Assembly: GCF_003112455.1 (NCBI RefSeq)
Contig: NZ_BDQX01000043.1
Coordinates: 1 to 34,345 of the forward strand
Length of the DNA: 34,345 bases
From: Paenibacillus agaridevorans
GTDB taxonomy: Bacteria; Bacillota; Bacilli; Paenibacillales; Paenibacillaceae
Reading direction: 5' to 3'
The notes below the pieces were generated by a model, which saw nothing but the letters and a program-made list of their open reading frames with translations, searched no databases and was not told the DNA's origin. Numbering within the stretch: position 1 is the stretch's first letter; every line of letters begins with the position of its first letter. The translations under genes were made by a program, and so were the position numbers. Positions 15,399 through 23,557 of the stretch are shown one piece after another.

Positions 15399-16253
15399 AT
15401 GAGAATCGCGGTTGGGTTCATACACGGCATAGGCAGGCCGAAGCCGGATTTCCACGAGGAGCTGGCTGCCGCGATGAACAAGCGTCTATCTCTGATCTGC
15501 CCCGATATCGAGCTTGTGACGGAAGGTATCTACTGGGGAGATATTACGGAAAGACTGGAGGAGAAGCTCCTCTGCAAGCTTGCGCCTTATAAGCTGCGCT
15601 GGGACGATTGGATCGATGCCCGAGGCTTCATGGTCAGCTTCGCCGGGGATGCGATCGCCTACCAGCCTATTCCCCAAGCCGATAATCCGCTTCCCCATGA
15701 ATATATTTATACCGACATCCACGAACGCGTCGCTCGCAAGCTCCAATGTCTTGCCGAACGGGCGGGGGCTTCAGCTCCCCTCTGTCTCATCGGCCACAGT
15801 CTGGGAACAGTCGTAGCCAGCAATTATCTCTACGATTTGCAGAACCGCAAGCTGCCTCCCCGCATTCAATCCATCATTGCGCATGGCAATTCTCCGCTCG
15901 TCAAAGGCGAGACCCTCTCCCATCTCTTTACGATGGGCAGCCCGCTGGCGTTGTGGACGCTTCGCTACGACGATTTTGGCAAGCCCGTCTCGGTCCCTGC
16001 CACCAAGTTCAGGTTGAAGCACGTAGGCGAATGGGTCAACTTTTATGATAAGGACGATATGATTGCCTATCCGCTCAAGCCGTTAAGCCCGGAATACGAT
16101 AATGCCGTCGTCGAAGACGTCGAGGTTTGCAATCCAGGGCTCATGGCCTGGACGCCGCTTGGCTCCCATGGCGGATATTTTCGTTCGAAAGTTATTCAGG
16201 AGAGAATCTGCCAATCGCTGGCGAAGATGTATCGCAGCTTGAATCCTCAGTAG
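15399..16253 (+). CDS. Alpha/beta-hydrolase of unknown substrate
   Basis: A 284-residue alpha/beta-hydrolase-fold protein. An early strand ends in FIHGIGRPKPDFHEEL, and the nucleophile elbow is GHSLG at residues 132-136 (Ser134). A likely acid residue lies in NFYDKDDMIAYPL, and a likely catalytic His is in GSHGGYF near the C-terminus. No signal peptide or membrane segment, so it should be cytoplasmic. The layout resembles lipase/esterase-like proteins, but no substrate is suggested by the neighbours. The ATG at 15399 has GAGGGGG with a 7-base gap; an ATG at 15393 is too near that site. Confidence 0.85.
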   Translation: MRIAVGFIHGIGRPKPDFHEELAAAMNKRLSLICPDIELVTEGIYWGDITERLEEKLLCKLAPYKLRWDDWIDARGFMVSFAGDAIAYQPIPQADNPLPHEYIYTDIHERVARKLQCLAERAGASAPLCLIGHSLGTVVASNYLYDLQNRKLPPRIQSIIAHGNSPLVKGETLSHLFTMGSPLALWTLRYDDFGKPVSVPATKFRLKHVGEWVNFYDKDDMIAYPLKPLSPEYDNAVVEDVEVCNPGLMAWTPLGSHGGYFRSKVIQERICQSLAKMYRSLNPQ

Positions 16254-16353
16254 ACGATGGGTATCCGTGTAGAATTGGGAACAACTTATCCCTTGTTACA
16301 TGCGTCTAATCTTTTGAACGGATTGGATAAAACGGAAACGGGAGACGATGCTA

Positions 16354-16803
16354 ATGAAGAAATGGACTACGGTATTCTTGTTGGCTTTCGTGCTGGTATG
16401 CTGCGGCTCGTCTTCCAACGTATTCGCTGATTGGAATTCGAGATTCGTCGTGTATGACGGAGGCAGTTATACGGTAACGGATGCAAAGGTCACGGAGGAT
16501 CGGATTGGCAAAAAGATCGGCAAAGTAACTCATTACTCTGACCGCGAGGATACGTATCGAGGCAATTTCTCCAATACGATGCCTAAGGGCACGGCTTACT
16601 ATGCCATAATCGGCGAGGATACGAGAGACACCATTGCCGTTCAGACGCCGGAGGGCGACTACATTGCCGCTGTTTATGATGGCCGCTATGCGGGGGCGAC
16701 ATCATGGACTTCGGTTTATGTGTGGATGGGAGCGGCTGCGGTCGTAGTCCTTGCAATCATAGCGGCGATGCGAGGTGCGAACTCCAAACAAAAGGCGAGG
16801 TGA
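16354..16803 (+). CDS. Exported, membrane-anchored hypothetical protein
   Basis: A 149-residue protein with an N-terminal signal (MKKWTTVFLLAFVLVCCG, likely cleavage after VFA), an outer domain of about 90 residues rich in Tyr, Asp and Thr (with DGGSYTVTDAKVTEDRIGKK and YRGNFSNTMPKGTAYYAI), and a C-terminal membrane helix (VYVWMGAAAVVVLAIIAAM) with a basic tail. No family recognised. LVCC is not a good lipobox. ATG at 16354 has GGGAG with a 9-base gap; an ATG at 16348 is too close to it. First of three small genes in tandem. Confidence 0.8.
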   Translation: MKKWTTVFLLAFVLVCCGSSSNVFADWNSRFVVYDGGSYTVTDAKVTEDRIGKKIGKVTHYSDREDTYRGNFSNTMPKGTAYYAIIGEDTRDTIAVQTPEGDYIAAVYDGRYAGATSWTSVYVWMGAAAVVVLAIIAAMRGANSKQKAR

Positions 16804-16809
16804 TGTCGC

Positions 16810-17268
16810 GTGTATATGCTTCTCCGAAAGTTGATCAGCTCGTTTGCGGCAGGGAGCGCGTGCGTGCTGTTTTTTGCAACAGCAATTAACAATGGAACCC
16901 CCGGCCAGTTCATCTCCACGCTTGGAGTCGTATCGTTCGTCGCGTACCCTGTCGTATTGTTGTACGGTACAATCGTGTCGCTTGCGCTTGAGTTTGCAAC
17001 GGACAAATGGGTACCTCAGCGCGCTGCAAGAATAGGGCTGTCGGCAATTGGCCATACGTTTTTTGGCGCCTTGTTCGGTTGGCTTATGCAGTTGGACAAG
17101 CTCGAATGGTGGGTTATCGCGAGTTTTGCCGTTACGGCGCTGCTGTACTTTGGGGTGGACATGCTGCTCCGTATAGCGGAGAGGAAGTCTTGGCGCAGAC
17201 TGGCGATCATTGTGATGGTGGCGATGCCGGCGCTTGCCGTCGTGGGGTTTGCGGTTGTATTTTCATAA
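16810..17268 (+). CDS. Four-helix membrane protein of unknown function
   Basis: A 152-residue integral membrane protein with about four hydrophobic helices (near residues 8-25, 30-55, 72-105 and 128-150). No recognised family. The start is GTG at 16810 with GAGGTG seven bases upstream, overlapping the end of the preceding gene; an ATG two codons on is an alternative. It sits seven bases after the exported protein's stop, so the two are translated from one message. Confidence 0.78.
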   Translation: MYMLLRKLISSFAAGSACVLFFATAINNGTPGQFISTLGVVSFVAYPVVLLYGTIVSLALEFATDKWVPQRAARIGLSAIGHTFFGALFGWLMQLDKLEWWVIASFAVTALLYFGVDMLLRIAERKSWRRLAIIVMVAMPALAVVGFAVVFS

Positions 17269-17277
17269 GAGGGAGCG

Positions 17278-17481
17278 ATGATGGAATTGGAGGCATTTAT
17301 CGGTTTTTCAGGTACGTTGTTTATGCCAATTTATGCATTTTGTTTTATCGTTAGCTTTGCCGGACTGCTTCGCGCGATAAAAAAAGACGCGTCTATTGAC
17401 AGGTACGTTTTCTCTTCCGGTATTTTCTTCGCTCTTATAATGTGGACGCTTAGCGCGTCGATCTTGATGGCAGGGGAATAA
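17278..17481 (+). CDS. Small two-helix membrane protein, 67 aa
   Basis: Starts MMELEAFIGFSGTLFMPIYA and has two hydrophobic helices separated by a short basic/acidic loop (RAIKKDASIDRY). Not recognised. GAGGGAG lies before the ATG pair at 17278/17281. It follows the four-helix protein by nine bases and ends the three-gene run. Confidence 0.72.
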   Translation: MMELEAFIGFSGTLFMPIYAFCFIVSFAGLLRAIKKDASIDRYVFSSGIFFALIMWTLSASILMAGE

Positions 17482-17662
17482 CGAAGCTGACGACAGAGAT
17501 GGCCGATCCGCCCGAAGGCAACGCTGGCGCTTTGCTTCCCGACTGATGGCCGCAGGGAGAAGGAAAGCTTAGTTGCAGCGGCTTATTTCATCCGCTCTCC
17601 TCTCTCCGTGCGACGACAAGACAAGGGGAATCTTCTTGTCACGCTTCCCTAGTCTTGCTCCG

Positions 17663-18850
17663 TTATGGCAAAGCCAACTTGCCCATGACTGTCGGTCGGG
17701 AGGCTCCCGTGGCTGCCGTCACATTGTTGCTGATCCCTCGCAGGAAGTCGTTACCGAGCAGGGCGAAAATAACGGCTTCCTTCGCATCGTCGGCTAAGCC
17801 CAGCTCGCCGGAGGTCAGAATCGCCTGCTCTGGTAGCAGCTCCGCAAGCTGTCTCAGCAAAGTGCGATTATGGGCTCCACCGCCGCTTACGATGACTTCG
17901 TCCAGACGGCAGCGAGGCATGACAAAGTCGCGGCATGCATTCGCGATGGATCGCGCCGTAAAAGCCGTCGCGGTCGCAACTATGTCAGCCGCCTCCAGCT
18001 CGCGTGCCTTTGCCATCTCGATGAACTCGGCCGTATAGCTGGCTCCGAACAACTCGCGTCCTGTCGACTTGGGTGGCTGCAGGGCAAAGTAAGGATTCGA
18101 CAGCATCCACTCAAGCAGCTCCACATCAGGCTGGCCCTGAGCAGCCCAGGCGCCCTCGGAGTCATAGCTCATTTGACCGTCGGTCAACGTAAAGACCACC
18201 TGATCCATAATCATGTTGCCAGGTCCGGTGTCGAACGCAAACAAGTCTTCTACGCCTGCGCCTGCCGGAATAGCCGTGCAGTTGCCGATGCCGCCGATGT
18301 TCTGGAGCAGTCTCCCCTTGGACGGATGGCGGAACAGGATCAGGTCGCCATAGGGCACTAGCGGAGCTCCTTGTCCGCCAACGGCCATATCGGCCGGACG
18401 GTAATCCCCGACCGTCAGGCATCCCGTCCGCTTGGCGATGACGGACAGATCGCCGATCTGCAGCGTCGAACGAGTCAGGTACGGATCGGTCGGCGACGTC
18501 TCCGGCATATGCCAGATCGTCTGACCATGCGAGCTGATAAAAGCGATATCGCTCATCCGAAGTCCTGCTTCTCGCACGGCTTCGATCGCCGCCTCGGCGA
18601 ACCGTTCGGCGATGTAAACGTTCATGCCGGCGATCTTCGCCACATCCGATGACACAGGATCGCATAGCTCCTTTAGGCGCCCCCTTAGCGCATCGTCATA
18701 AGGACGGCTATAGTAATGCACCAGCTCGACCTTCGACTCCAAGCCGCAGCCGTCAATCCGGACGACAGCGGCATCCACGCCATCCAGCGACGTGCCGGAC
18801 ATCAATCCCACTGCGTAGACGTACGACTTCTCTTGCTTCCACTGAAACAA
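17663..18850 (-). CDS. anmK: Anhydro-N-acetylmuramic acid kinase
   Basis: Kinase that opens the 1,6-anhydro ring of anhydro-MurNAc and phosphorylates it to MurNAc-6-P, the MurQ substrate. The 395-residue chain has the ATP-binding GLMSGTSLDGVDAA near the start, SSHGQTIWH, DYRPADMAVGGQGAPLVPY, LLQNIGGIGN and FDTGPGNMIMD, all in AnmK order, and ISGGG-like VSGGGAHN near the end. I chose the TTG at 18850, with AAGGAG ten bases upstream; the frame is open far upstream but overlaps the preceding kinase gene. It follows that kinase by 28 bases. MurQ is encoded 8 kb away, so the pathway is complete in this window. Confidence 0.93.
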   Translation of the reverse strand: MFQWKQEKSYVYAVGLMSGTSLDGVDAAVVRIDGCGLESKVELVHYYSRPYDDALRGRLKELCDPVSSDVAKIAGMNVYIAERFAEAAIEAVREAGLRMSDIAFISSHGQTIWHMPETSPTDPYLTRSTLQIGDLSVIAKRTGCLTVGDYRPADMAVGGQGAPLVPYGDLILFRHPSKGRLLQNIGGIGNCTAIPAGAGVEDLFAFDTGPGNMIMDQVVFTLTDGQMSYDSEGAWAAQGQPDVELLEWMLSNPYFALQPPKSTGRELFGASYTAEFIEMAKARELEAADIVATATAFTARSIANACRDFVMPRCRLDEVIVSGGGAHNRTLLRQLAELLPEQAILTSGELGLADDAKEAVIFALLGNDFLRGISNNVTAATGASRPTVMGKLALP

Positions 18851-18878
18851 ACCCAATCCACTCCTTCCGCACACTTTG

Positions 18879-19817
18879 TTACTCGCGCACAGCAGACACG
18901 CCTCGCAGCTCCGAAAGCGCGAGCAGCATGGCGCCATGCGCCGCGTCGCGCCGCGCATCGATACATCGCAGACGCGGGTGTCGCGCCGCCATGCCCGCCT
19001 CGAACGCCGCGCGCACCTGGCTGCTCTGCAGCAGCACGCTGCCGAGCAGCGCAAGCTCGCCGCTCTCGGCGAGGCCAAGCGCTTCCGCGACGGCAGACGC
19101 CGTGTCGACGAGCGCAAGCGCGTTCCGCTCCGCGATGCGCAGAGCGGAGGCGTCGCCCGCCTCGCAGGCGGCGGACAACAGCGGAGCGAGCGCGGCGATG
19201 TCGGCTTTGTTGCGCTCCTTGGCGTAGACGAAGCCGACGAGCTCCTGCACCGTCGACAGGCCAAGCCGCGCGTAGACCAGCTCCGTCACGACGGTCGGAG
19301 CTTCGCGGCCATCCGAGGCTCTTACGACGGCGGATAGCAGATCGCGGCCGATACTGTAGCCGCTGCCTTCGTCGTCGATCAGATGGCCGAAGCCGCCGGC
19401 GCGATGTACGGTTCCGTCCGCGTTGCGGCCGTACCCGATGGAGCCGGTTCCCGCGATCAGAATCATCCCGTGGGGTCCTTCGTGGGCGCCCCACAGCGCC
19501 GTCTCATGGTCGCCCACCAGCACCAGTCTGCCTGCGAAGCCCCCCTCTCTTAAGCCTTCCGTCAATCGCCCGCTTACGGTAGGGTTGCTGATGCCGGCTG
19601 CTCCTACAGCCATCGCGACACAGTCTCCGAGGCCACCCTCGCAGACATATCCAACATTCGCAGCAATCTCATGCAAAGTCGCCTTCACGCTGGCTTCGTC
19701 CTGACCGTTCAAGTTCAGCGGGCCCGCCGTGAACCTGTGCACAACACGTCCGCTCTCCTCCGCAACCGTTACGGCCGTCTTGGTACCGCCGCCATCCAGT
19801 CCCGCCACATAACGCAT
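18879..19817 (-). CDS. BadF/BadG-type sugar kinase (GlcNAc kinase-like)
   Basis: A 312-residue ASKHA-fold kinase. It has the phosphate-1 motif VAGLDGGGTKTAV, the adenosine/phosphate-2 segment MILIAGTGSIGYGRN and GGFGHLIDDEGSGYSIGRD, as in GlcNAc kinases and the MurNAc/GlcNAc kinase MurK. Start ATG at 19817 has GGAGG nine bases upstream. The 5' neighbour in transcription is anmK, 28 bases on, so the pair is an operon of amino-sugar kinases. Which sugar it uses (GlcNAc, MurNAc or both) cannot be told. Confidence 0.9.
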   Translation of the reverse strand: MRYVAGLDGGGTKTAVTVAEESGRVVHRFTAGPLNLNGQDEASVKATLHEIAANVGYVCEGGLGDCVAMAVGAAGISNPTVSGRLTEGLREGGFAGRLVLVGDHETALWGAHEGPHGMILIAGTGSIGYGRNADGTVHRAGGFGHLIDDEGSGYSIGRDLLSAVVRASDGREAPTVVTELVYARLGLSTVQELVGFVYAKERNKADIAALAPLLSAACEAGDASALRIAERNALALVDTASAVAEALGLAESGELALLGSVLLQSSQVRAAFEAGMAARHPRLRCIDARRDAAHGAMLLALSELRGVSAVRE

Positions 19818-19952
19818 GCTCGTCAACCTCCGCTTTTCCAATCTAATTATGAGAAAAACGCCTTGCGGCGATCTTGTTTGTCCCGTAAGATGGCCATGCC
19901 GGCGGCGATCTTGTTTCCCCCGTACCATAGCCACGCCCGGCTGCCGAAATTG

Positions 19953-20135
19953 TAACGGACACCAGCAACCCTTAGGGGAGAAATCGAACAAATTGAGATT
20001 TTAACGGACATCAGCGACTCTTACAGCTTCAAATCAGGGGCATTTCTCCCCTTTTAAGCTTCTAAGAGTCGCGTATGTCCGTTACAATCGCGGCTAACAA
20101 AAAAACAGGCGGCTAAGGGTCGAGAATGTCCGTTA
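19953..20135. repeat. Nested family-B inverted repeats
   Basis: The inner pair, 20002-20023 and 20063-20084, matches at 20 of 22 positions; the outer pair, 19953-19974 and 20114-20135, at about 17 of 22. All four arms end TAACGGACA or TGTCCGTTA. A small AGGGG/CCCCT hairpin is in the central loop. Confidence 0.85.
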
Positions 20136-20169
20136 CATTTCCGCCCCCACCCACCAGCGCAAACCTTAC

Positions 20170-20365
20170 CGTTTTGCAGCAAGAGGAAAATCGCCCTCTA
20201 ATGTCCCCGTCTCCGCCCTCGCTTGCGATTTAAAGGGAAATCCTACCTCTAATCCAGACCAAATCGCTGTATAGGGATAGAATCACCCCGATTAAAGGGA
20301 GCTTTTCCCTCTATGCCGAGCCCCTAGCTCGATTTATCCAGATCAGAGGGAGCTTTTCCCTCTAT
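20170..20365. repeat. Family D hairpin repeats
   Basis: AGAGGGA-GCTTT-TCCCTCT at 20345-20363 and AAAGGGA-GCTTT-TCCCTCT at 20294-20312 are near-identical hairpins. Two degraded copies, near 20175-20200 and 20231-20255, keep the GGGAAA...CCTCTAAT pattern. Spacing is about 50-60 bases. Confidence 0.7.
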
Positions 20366-20476
20366 TTTCCGATGCGATATGCGATTGGCCTCTTCAAGCC
20401 CCCTAGTCCCACTCCCAGTCCCGGTCTATCGCGCAACTCCCGACTCCCGATAAGAACAAGGAAGCAACTGCAGCGG

Positions 20477-21622
20477 CTAATACAAATGAAAGGCCTTCTT
20501 CCGCTCGGCAAACGCCAGGCTTTCCTCGGAGAACCTTCCCAGCAGTCCGGTCAAATCGCCCCCACTCTCCCGCACGCCCGATTCGCCGCACAGCAGATCG
20601 ATAAACGGCCTGCCGTTTTCCCGCACCGGCGGCAGGAAAGAGAATGCCGGAAACATCTCCTTGATCGTAAACAGCAGCGTCAAGCCAAGCTCTACCGGCC
20701 GCAGCGCAGCCTCGTCCAGTACATGGACGTACACGCCCCGGCACAGCTCCCCTTCATGCTTGGAGAACGTCGGCTTAAAGTACGTCGGCCGGAAGTAGGC
20801 ACCCGGCAGGCGCTTCGCGTTCATCTCCGCCGCAAGCTTGTCGGCGTCCACAAACGGCGCCCCGATGATTTCGAACGGAGCCGTCGTGCCGCGCCCTTCC
20901 GACAGATTGGTACCCTCGAACAGACAGGTGCCCGGATACAGCAAGGCCGTCTCGAAACGCGGAATGCCCATCGACGGCGGAATCCAGGCTCCCCTGGCAC
21001 CCGTGAAGCGTTCCCTCCGATCCCAGCCTTCGCAAGGAACGACATAGAGCTCCGCGCCGAGTCCCTGCTCCGCATTCGCCATGACCGCGACTTCCCCTGC
21101 GGTTAACCCATACCTCATCGCGAGCGGATAATTACCGACGAACGATGTGAACCCTTCCTTAAGTACATTTCCCTCGACCGTCACACCATTCAGCGGATTC
21201 GGCCGATCCAACACGACAAACGGTTTGCCCGCCGCCGCGCAATCCTCTAGCGCATAAAGCATCGTATAAATAAACGTATAATATCGGGTGCCTACATCCT
21301 GGATATCATAGACGACCATATCGACGGCGTCCAGCATCTCCGGCGTCAATCGTTTGGAATCCTTGCGGTACAAGCTGTATACGGGAACGCCCGTAGCTTC
21401 ATCCACGTACGTGTCGACAAGCGCCCCTGCGGCCAGATCGCCTCTCACCCCGTGCTCCGGAGAGAACAAGGCTGCCAAATGAAACTTCTCATGCAACGTA
21501 TCGATCGTGGAGCGGAAGTCCGCCCCAAGCCCGGTAGGCGACGTAATAAGTCCCAGCCGCTTCCCGCGGAACCAGTCGGCGTACTCGTCCACACGATCAA
21601 CGCCAAGGCGTATCGTTCCCAT
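20477..21622 (-). CDS. NamZ-type exo-beta-N-acetylmuramidase (DUF1343, GH171)
   Basis: The DUF1343 family was shown to contain NamZ, which releases MurNAc from the non-reducing end of peptidoglycan fragments. The 381-residue chain has RLGLITSPTG, FSPEHGVRG, VPVYSLYRKD, VVYDIQDVGTRYYTFIYTM, VVLDRPNPLNG and EGTNLSEGRGTTAPFEIIGA, all diagnostic. The ATG at 21622 has GGAGGAG upstream, and no signal peptide precedes GTIRLGVDRV, unlike the secreted Bacillus enzyme, so it should act in the cytoplasm. It is the last gene of the run that begins with the ABC importer. The name namZ is functionally likely but not proven. Confidence 0.92.
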   Translation of the reverse strand: MGTIRLGVDRVDEYADWFRGKRLGLITSPTGLGADFRSTIDTLHEKFHLAALFSPEHGVRGDLAAGALVDTYVDEATGVPVYSLYRKDSKRLTPEMLDAVDMVVYDIQDVGTRYYTFIYTMLYALEDCAAAGKPFVVLDRPNPLNGVTVEGNVLKEGFTSFVGNYPLAMRYGLTAGEVAVMANAEQGLGAELYVVPCEGWDRRERFTGARGAWIPPSMGIPRFETALLYPGTCLFEGTNLSEGRGTTAPFEIIGAPFVDADKLAAEMNAKRLPGAYFRPTYFKPTFSKHEGELCRGVYVHVLDEAALRPVELGLTLLFTIKEMFPAFSFLPPVRENGRPFIDLLCGESGVRESGGDLTGLLGRFSEESLAFAERKKAFHLY

Positions 21623-21704
21623 CTCTTTTATACTCCTCCCTCTCCGTGAACCACGCACCGGCTGCTCACGGTGAAATCCGTCGGCCTCTGGCCGCACCTC
21701 AAGC

Positions 21705-21827
21705 ATCCCATGACTCTCTAAGCCGTCCTACGGCTCTCCTTCTGCCTTCAGCCGTGCCTCGAGACATCCCGTGACTCTCTAAGCCGCCCTACGGCTCTCA
21801 TCTGCCGTTGGCCATGCTCCAATCACT
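21705..21827 (-). repeat. 61-bp duplication with small hairpins between two operon genes
   Basis: CATCCC(A/G)TGACTCTCTAAG followed by CCGTCCTACGGCTCTC starts at 21705 and again at 21766. Each copy contains the hairpin AGCCG(T/C)-CCT-ACGGCT. It lies between the PIG-L and NamZ-like genes. There is no T-run, so it is not a classical terminator. Confidence 0.6.
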
Positions 21828-21839
21828 TTATGCCGCGCC

Positions 21840-22547
21840 CTACAGCTCCGACTGGCGCAGACGCATCGTCTCCGGCGGGATCATGAACGTCTCGGCGTAT
21901 TCCTTGCGCGCCTCCAAACCGCGGACGCGGGCCAGCGACTTGTAGTAGTCCATATAGTTAAACGATTTGCTGCCCGTCACGAACCAATGCGTCGACAGTG
22001 CCTCGATCCACAAATCGAACGCCTTCTGGTCGAAGTCTACATACACGTAAGGAACATAACCGACCGCATCCTCCCAATTCTCCCCATAATACAGCTTAGC
22101 CGCAAAATGTGGCGGAAGCTCGCGTTCCATCGCGCCCAAGCCGGCGAAAAACCTCGCATCGTTTACGATACGATGCGTCGTGGCATGATCCTTGTGCATG
22201 CTGTTGCAATGATGAGTAATAATAATATTCGGCTTTACCTCGCGAATGACGTCGCACACGCGCAGCCGGATCTCCTGATCGTCCGGAATTTCGCCGTCGG
22301 GAATCTCGAACACGCGCGCCTCGCCGCCCAGCATACCGGCGAAGGTATGCGCCTCGCGAATTTTTTGCTCCCGGTATTCGTTTACGTCCTGCCCCGCAGG
22401 CACGCCTCGCTCCCCGGCGGTCAGCGCCAGCGTCGCGATCTTGTCGCCCTTCAGATAGTGGCTGGCCAGCACGCCCCCTGCCACCAGCTCCACGTCGCCT
22501 ACATGTGCGCCAATACCCAATATCGTAATCGGTTGTCTATCGCTCAT
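21840..22547 (-). CDS. PIG-L family deacetylase with altered catalytic motif
   Basis: A 235-residue LmbE/PIG-L-fold protein. Family members are zinc enzymes that remove acetyl groups from GlcNAc-type sugars (MshB, BshB, chitobiose deacetylase). The usual HPDDxE motif is here GAHVGDVELVAGG: the His and second Asp (metal ligands) are kept, but the first Asp, the general base in well-studied enzymes, is Gly. The second motif HHCNSMHKDHATTHRIV, including the metal His, is intact. The ATG at 22547 has GGGGAG upstream and overlaps the GNAT stop (ATGA), so translation is coupled. In this operon an amino-sugar substrate is likely. The altered motif makes activity uncertain. Confidence 0.88.
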   Translation of the reverse strand: MSDRQPITILGIGAHVGDVELVAGGVLASHYLKGDKIATLALTAGERGVPAGQDVNEYREQKIREAHTFAGMLGGEARVFEIPDGEIPDDQEIRLRVCDVIREVKPNIIITHHCNSMHKDHATTHRIVNDARFFAGLGAMERELPPHFAAKLYYGENWEDAVGYVPYVYVDFDQKAFDLWIEALSTHWFVTGSKSFNYMDYYKSLARVRGLEARKEYAETFMIPPETMRLRQSEL

Positions 22548-23518
22548 CGTCCAAGCTCCCCTCTCATCGTGGCGAAGGTTTTCGCCGTCCTGAATCCCGC
22601 CCGCTCGTAGATGCGCAGAGCCGGGTTGTTGCTGCCTGTATACAGGGACATGTAATCCGTGCCAATTTCCTGGAAAGCTTCGCACAGCCGGAAGAAGAGG
22701 CTCGAGCCGAGGCCGTGCCCTTCATGCTCCGGATGCACTCCGATACCTGCAAAATAACCCCGGCCGTTCTCCTGTCTTACGACCGGCCCCGCAAATCCGA
22801 CGGCGCGGCCATGCTGAGCTGCGATAACGACCGGCGTCCCGTCCGCGAGACTCTTGCCAATCTCCGCACGCCAAAGCGGATTTCCTAGTACTTCCAACAT
22901 CTCTTCAACGCCAGTATGCTTTGTCGCATCCAGCATCTCGACGCGATAACCGGCCTTAGCCGCCGTCTCTTCCTTCGCAAGGATGCTCTCCGGCACCTCG
23001 AAGCCGCCGCTAAGCGGCAAATACATCGCGCACTGAACGGCGCGTTCGATATAACCGAGCCGCTTCAACGTCTCGTGCAGCAAGCTGCCGGCAGGCACGC
23101 CCGGAGCATTGTTATGCTCGTGCCCCGGCGTACCCGGAACGTACCATGGCAGCTGCATGGGATTAAAAAACAGCGTATCCGCATGTTTTTTCCCCAGCTC
23201 CGCAAATCGCGCTTCCATCGCGCGAACAAGCGCTTCCGCCTTGCTCTCGTCCGCGTATTCGTTCGCAAGCAGGACGCAGGTAATATAACCCGCAACATCG
23301 CCTAGCGGCAGATCGTTGCCGGAGCAACCGCAGGCAAAGCCGACGACGCGGTCCCCCTCCAGCCATACGAACGTGCACAACGGATCGAAATACGGGTTCT
23401 CCGTCAGGATTGCCGCGAATGACTCCGCTGTCATCTCCTTATAGCCATCTCTCGCGGCCACAAGATTCCATAACGCAATAACCTCGGCTGTATATCGGTC
23501 ATTCCATGTTTGAAGCAT
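22544..23518 (-). CDS. Tandem-domain GNAT acetyltransferase
   Basis: A 324-residue protein with two GNAT-like halves. The C-terminal half has the acetyl-CoA-binding signature in GIGVHPEHEGHGLGSSLFFR and the final NPALRIYERAGF strand-helix; the N-terminal half (MLQTWNDRYTAEVIALWN to about 150) is a degenerate copy with no clear CoA motif. Start ATG at 23518 follows GGAGGTG. It lies 39 bases after the MalG-type permease and overlaps the deacetylase, so it is within the operon. Acetylation of an imported amino sugar or its deacetylated form is a reasonable guess. Confidence 0.88.
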   Translation of the reverse strand: MLQTWNDRYTAEVIALWNLVAARDGYKEMTAESFAAILTENPYFDPLCTFVWLEGDRVVGFACGCSGNDLPLGDVAGYITCVLLANEYADESKAEALVRAMEARFAELGKKHADTLFFNPMQLPWYVPGTPGHEHNNAPGVPAGSLLHETLKRLGYIERAVQCAMYLPLSGGFEVPESILAKEETAAKAGYRVEMLDATKHTGVEEMLEVLGNPLWRAEIGKSLADGTPVVIAAQHGRAVGFAGPVVRQENGRGYFAGIGVHPEHEGHGLGSSLFFRLCEAFQEIGTDYMSLYTGSNNPALRIYERAGFRTAKTFATMRGELGR

Positions 23519-23557
23519 CGTAAGTCACCTCCGCCAATAGCCAATAACTGTTGGTCG

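Larger units (their letters stand above)
19818..20476. other. Repeat-rich gap between the kinase operon and namZ-like gene
   Basis: No gene seen in about 660 bases. It holds a nested family-B inverted repeat (19953-20135) and several family-D hairpins (20170-20365). The promoter of the kinase operon must lie in it, but I see no strong match. Confidence 0.7.

Noticed and set aside
18879..19264. N-terminal extension of AnmK (about 130 codons)
   Set aside because: Overlaps the BadF-type kinase gene in another frame and lacks family similarity; the TTG at 18850 has a good ribosome binding site.
20372..21106. 244-codon open frame on the plus strand
   Set aside because: Antisense to the NamZ-type gene, very rich in Arg and Gln, no start signal.
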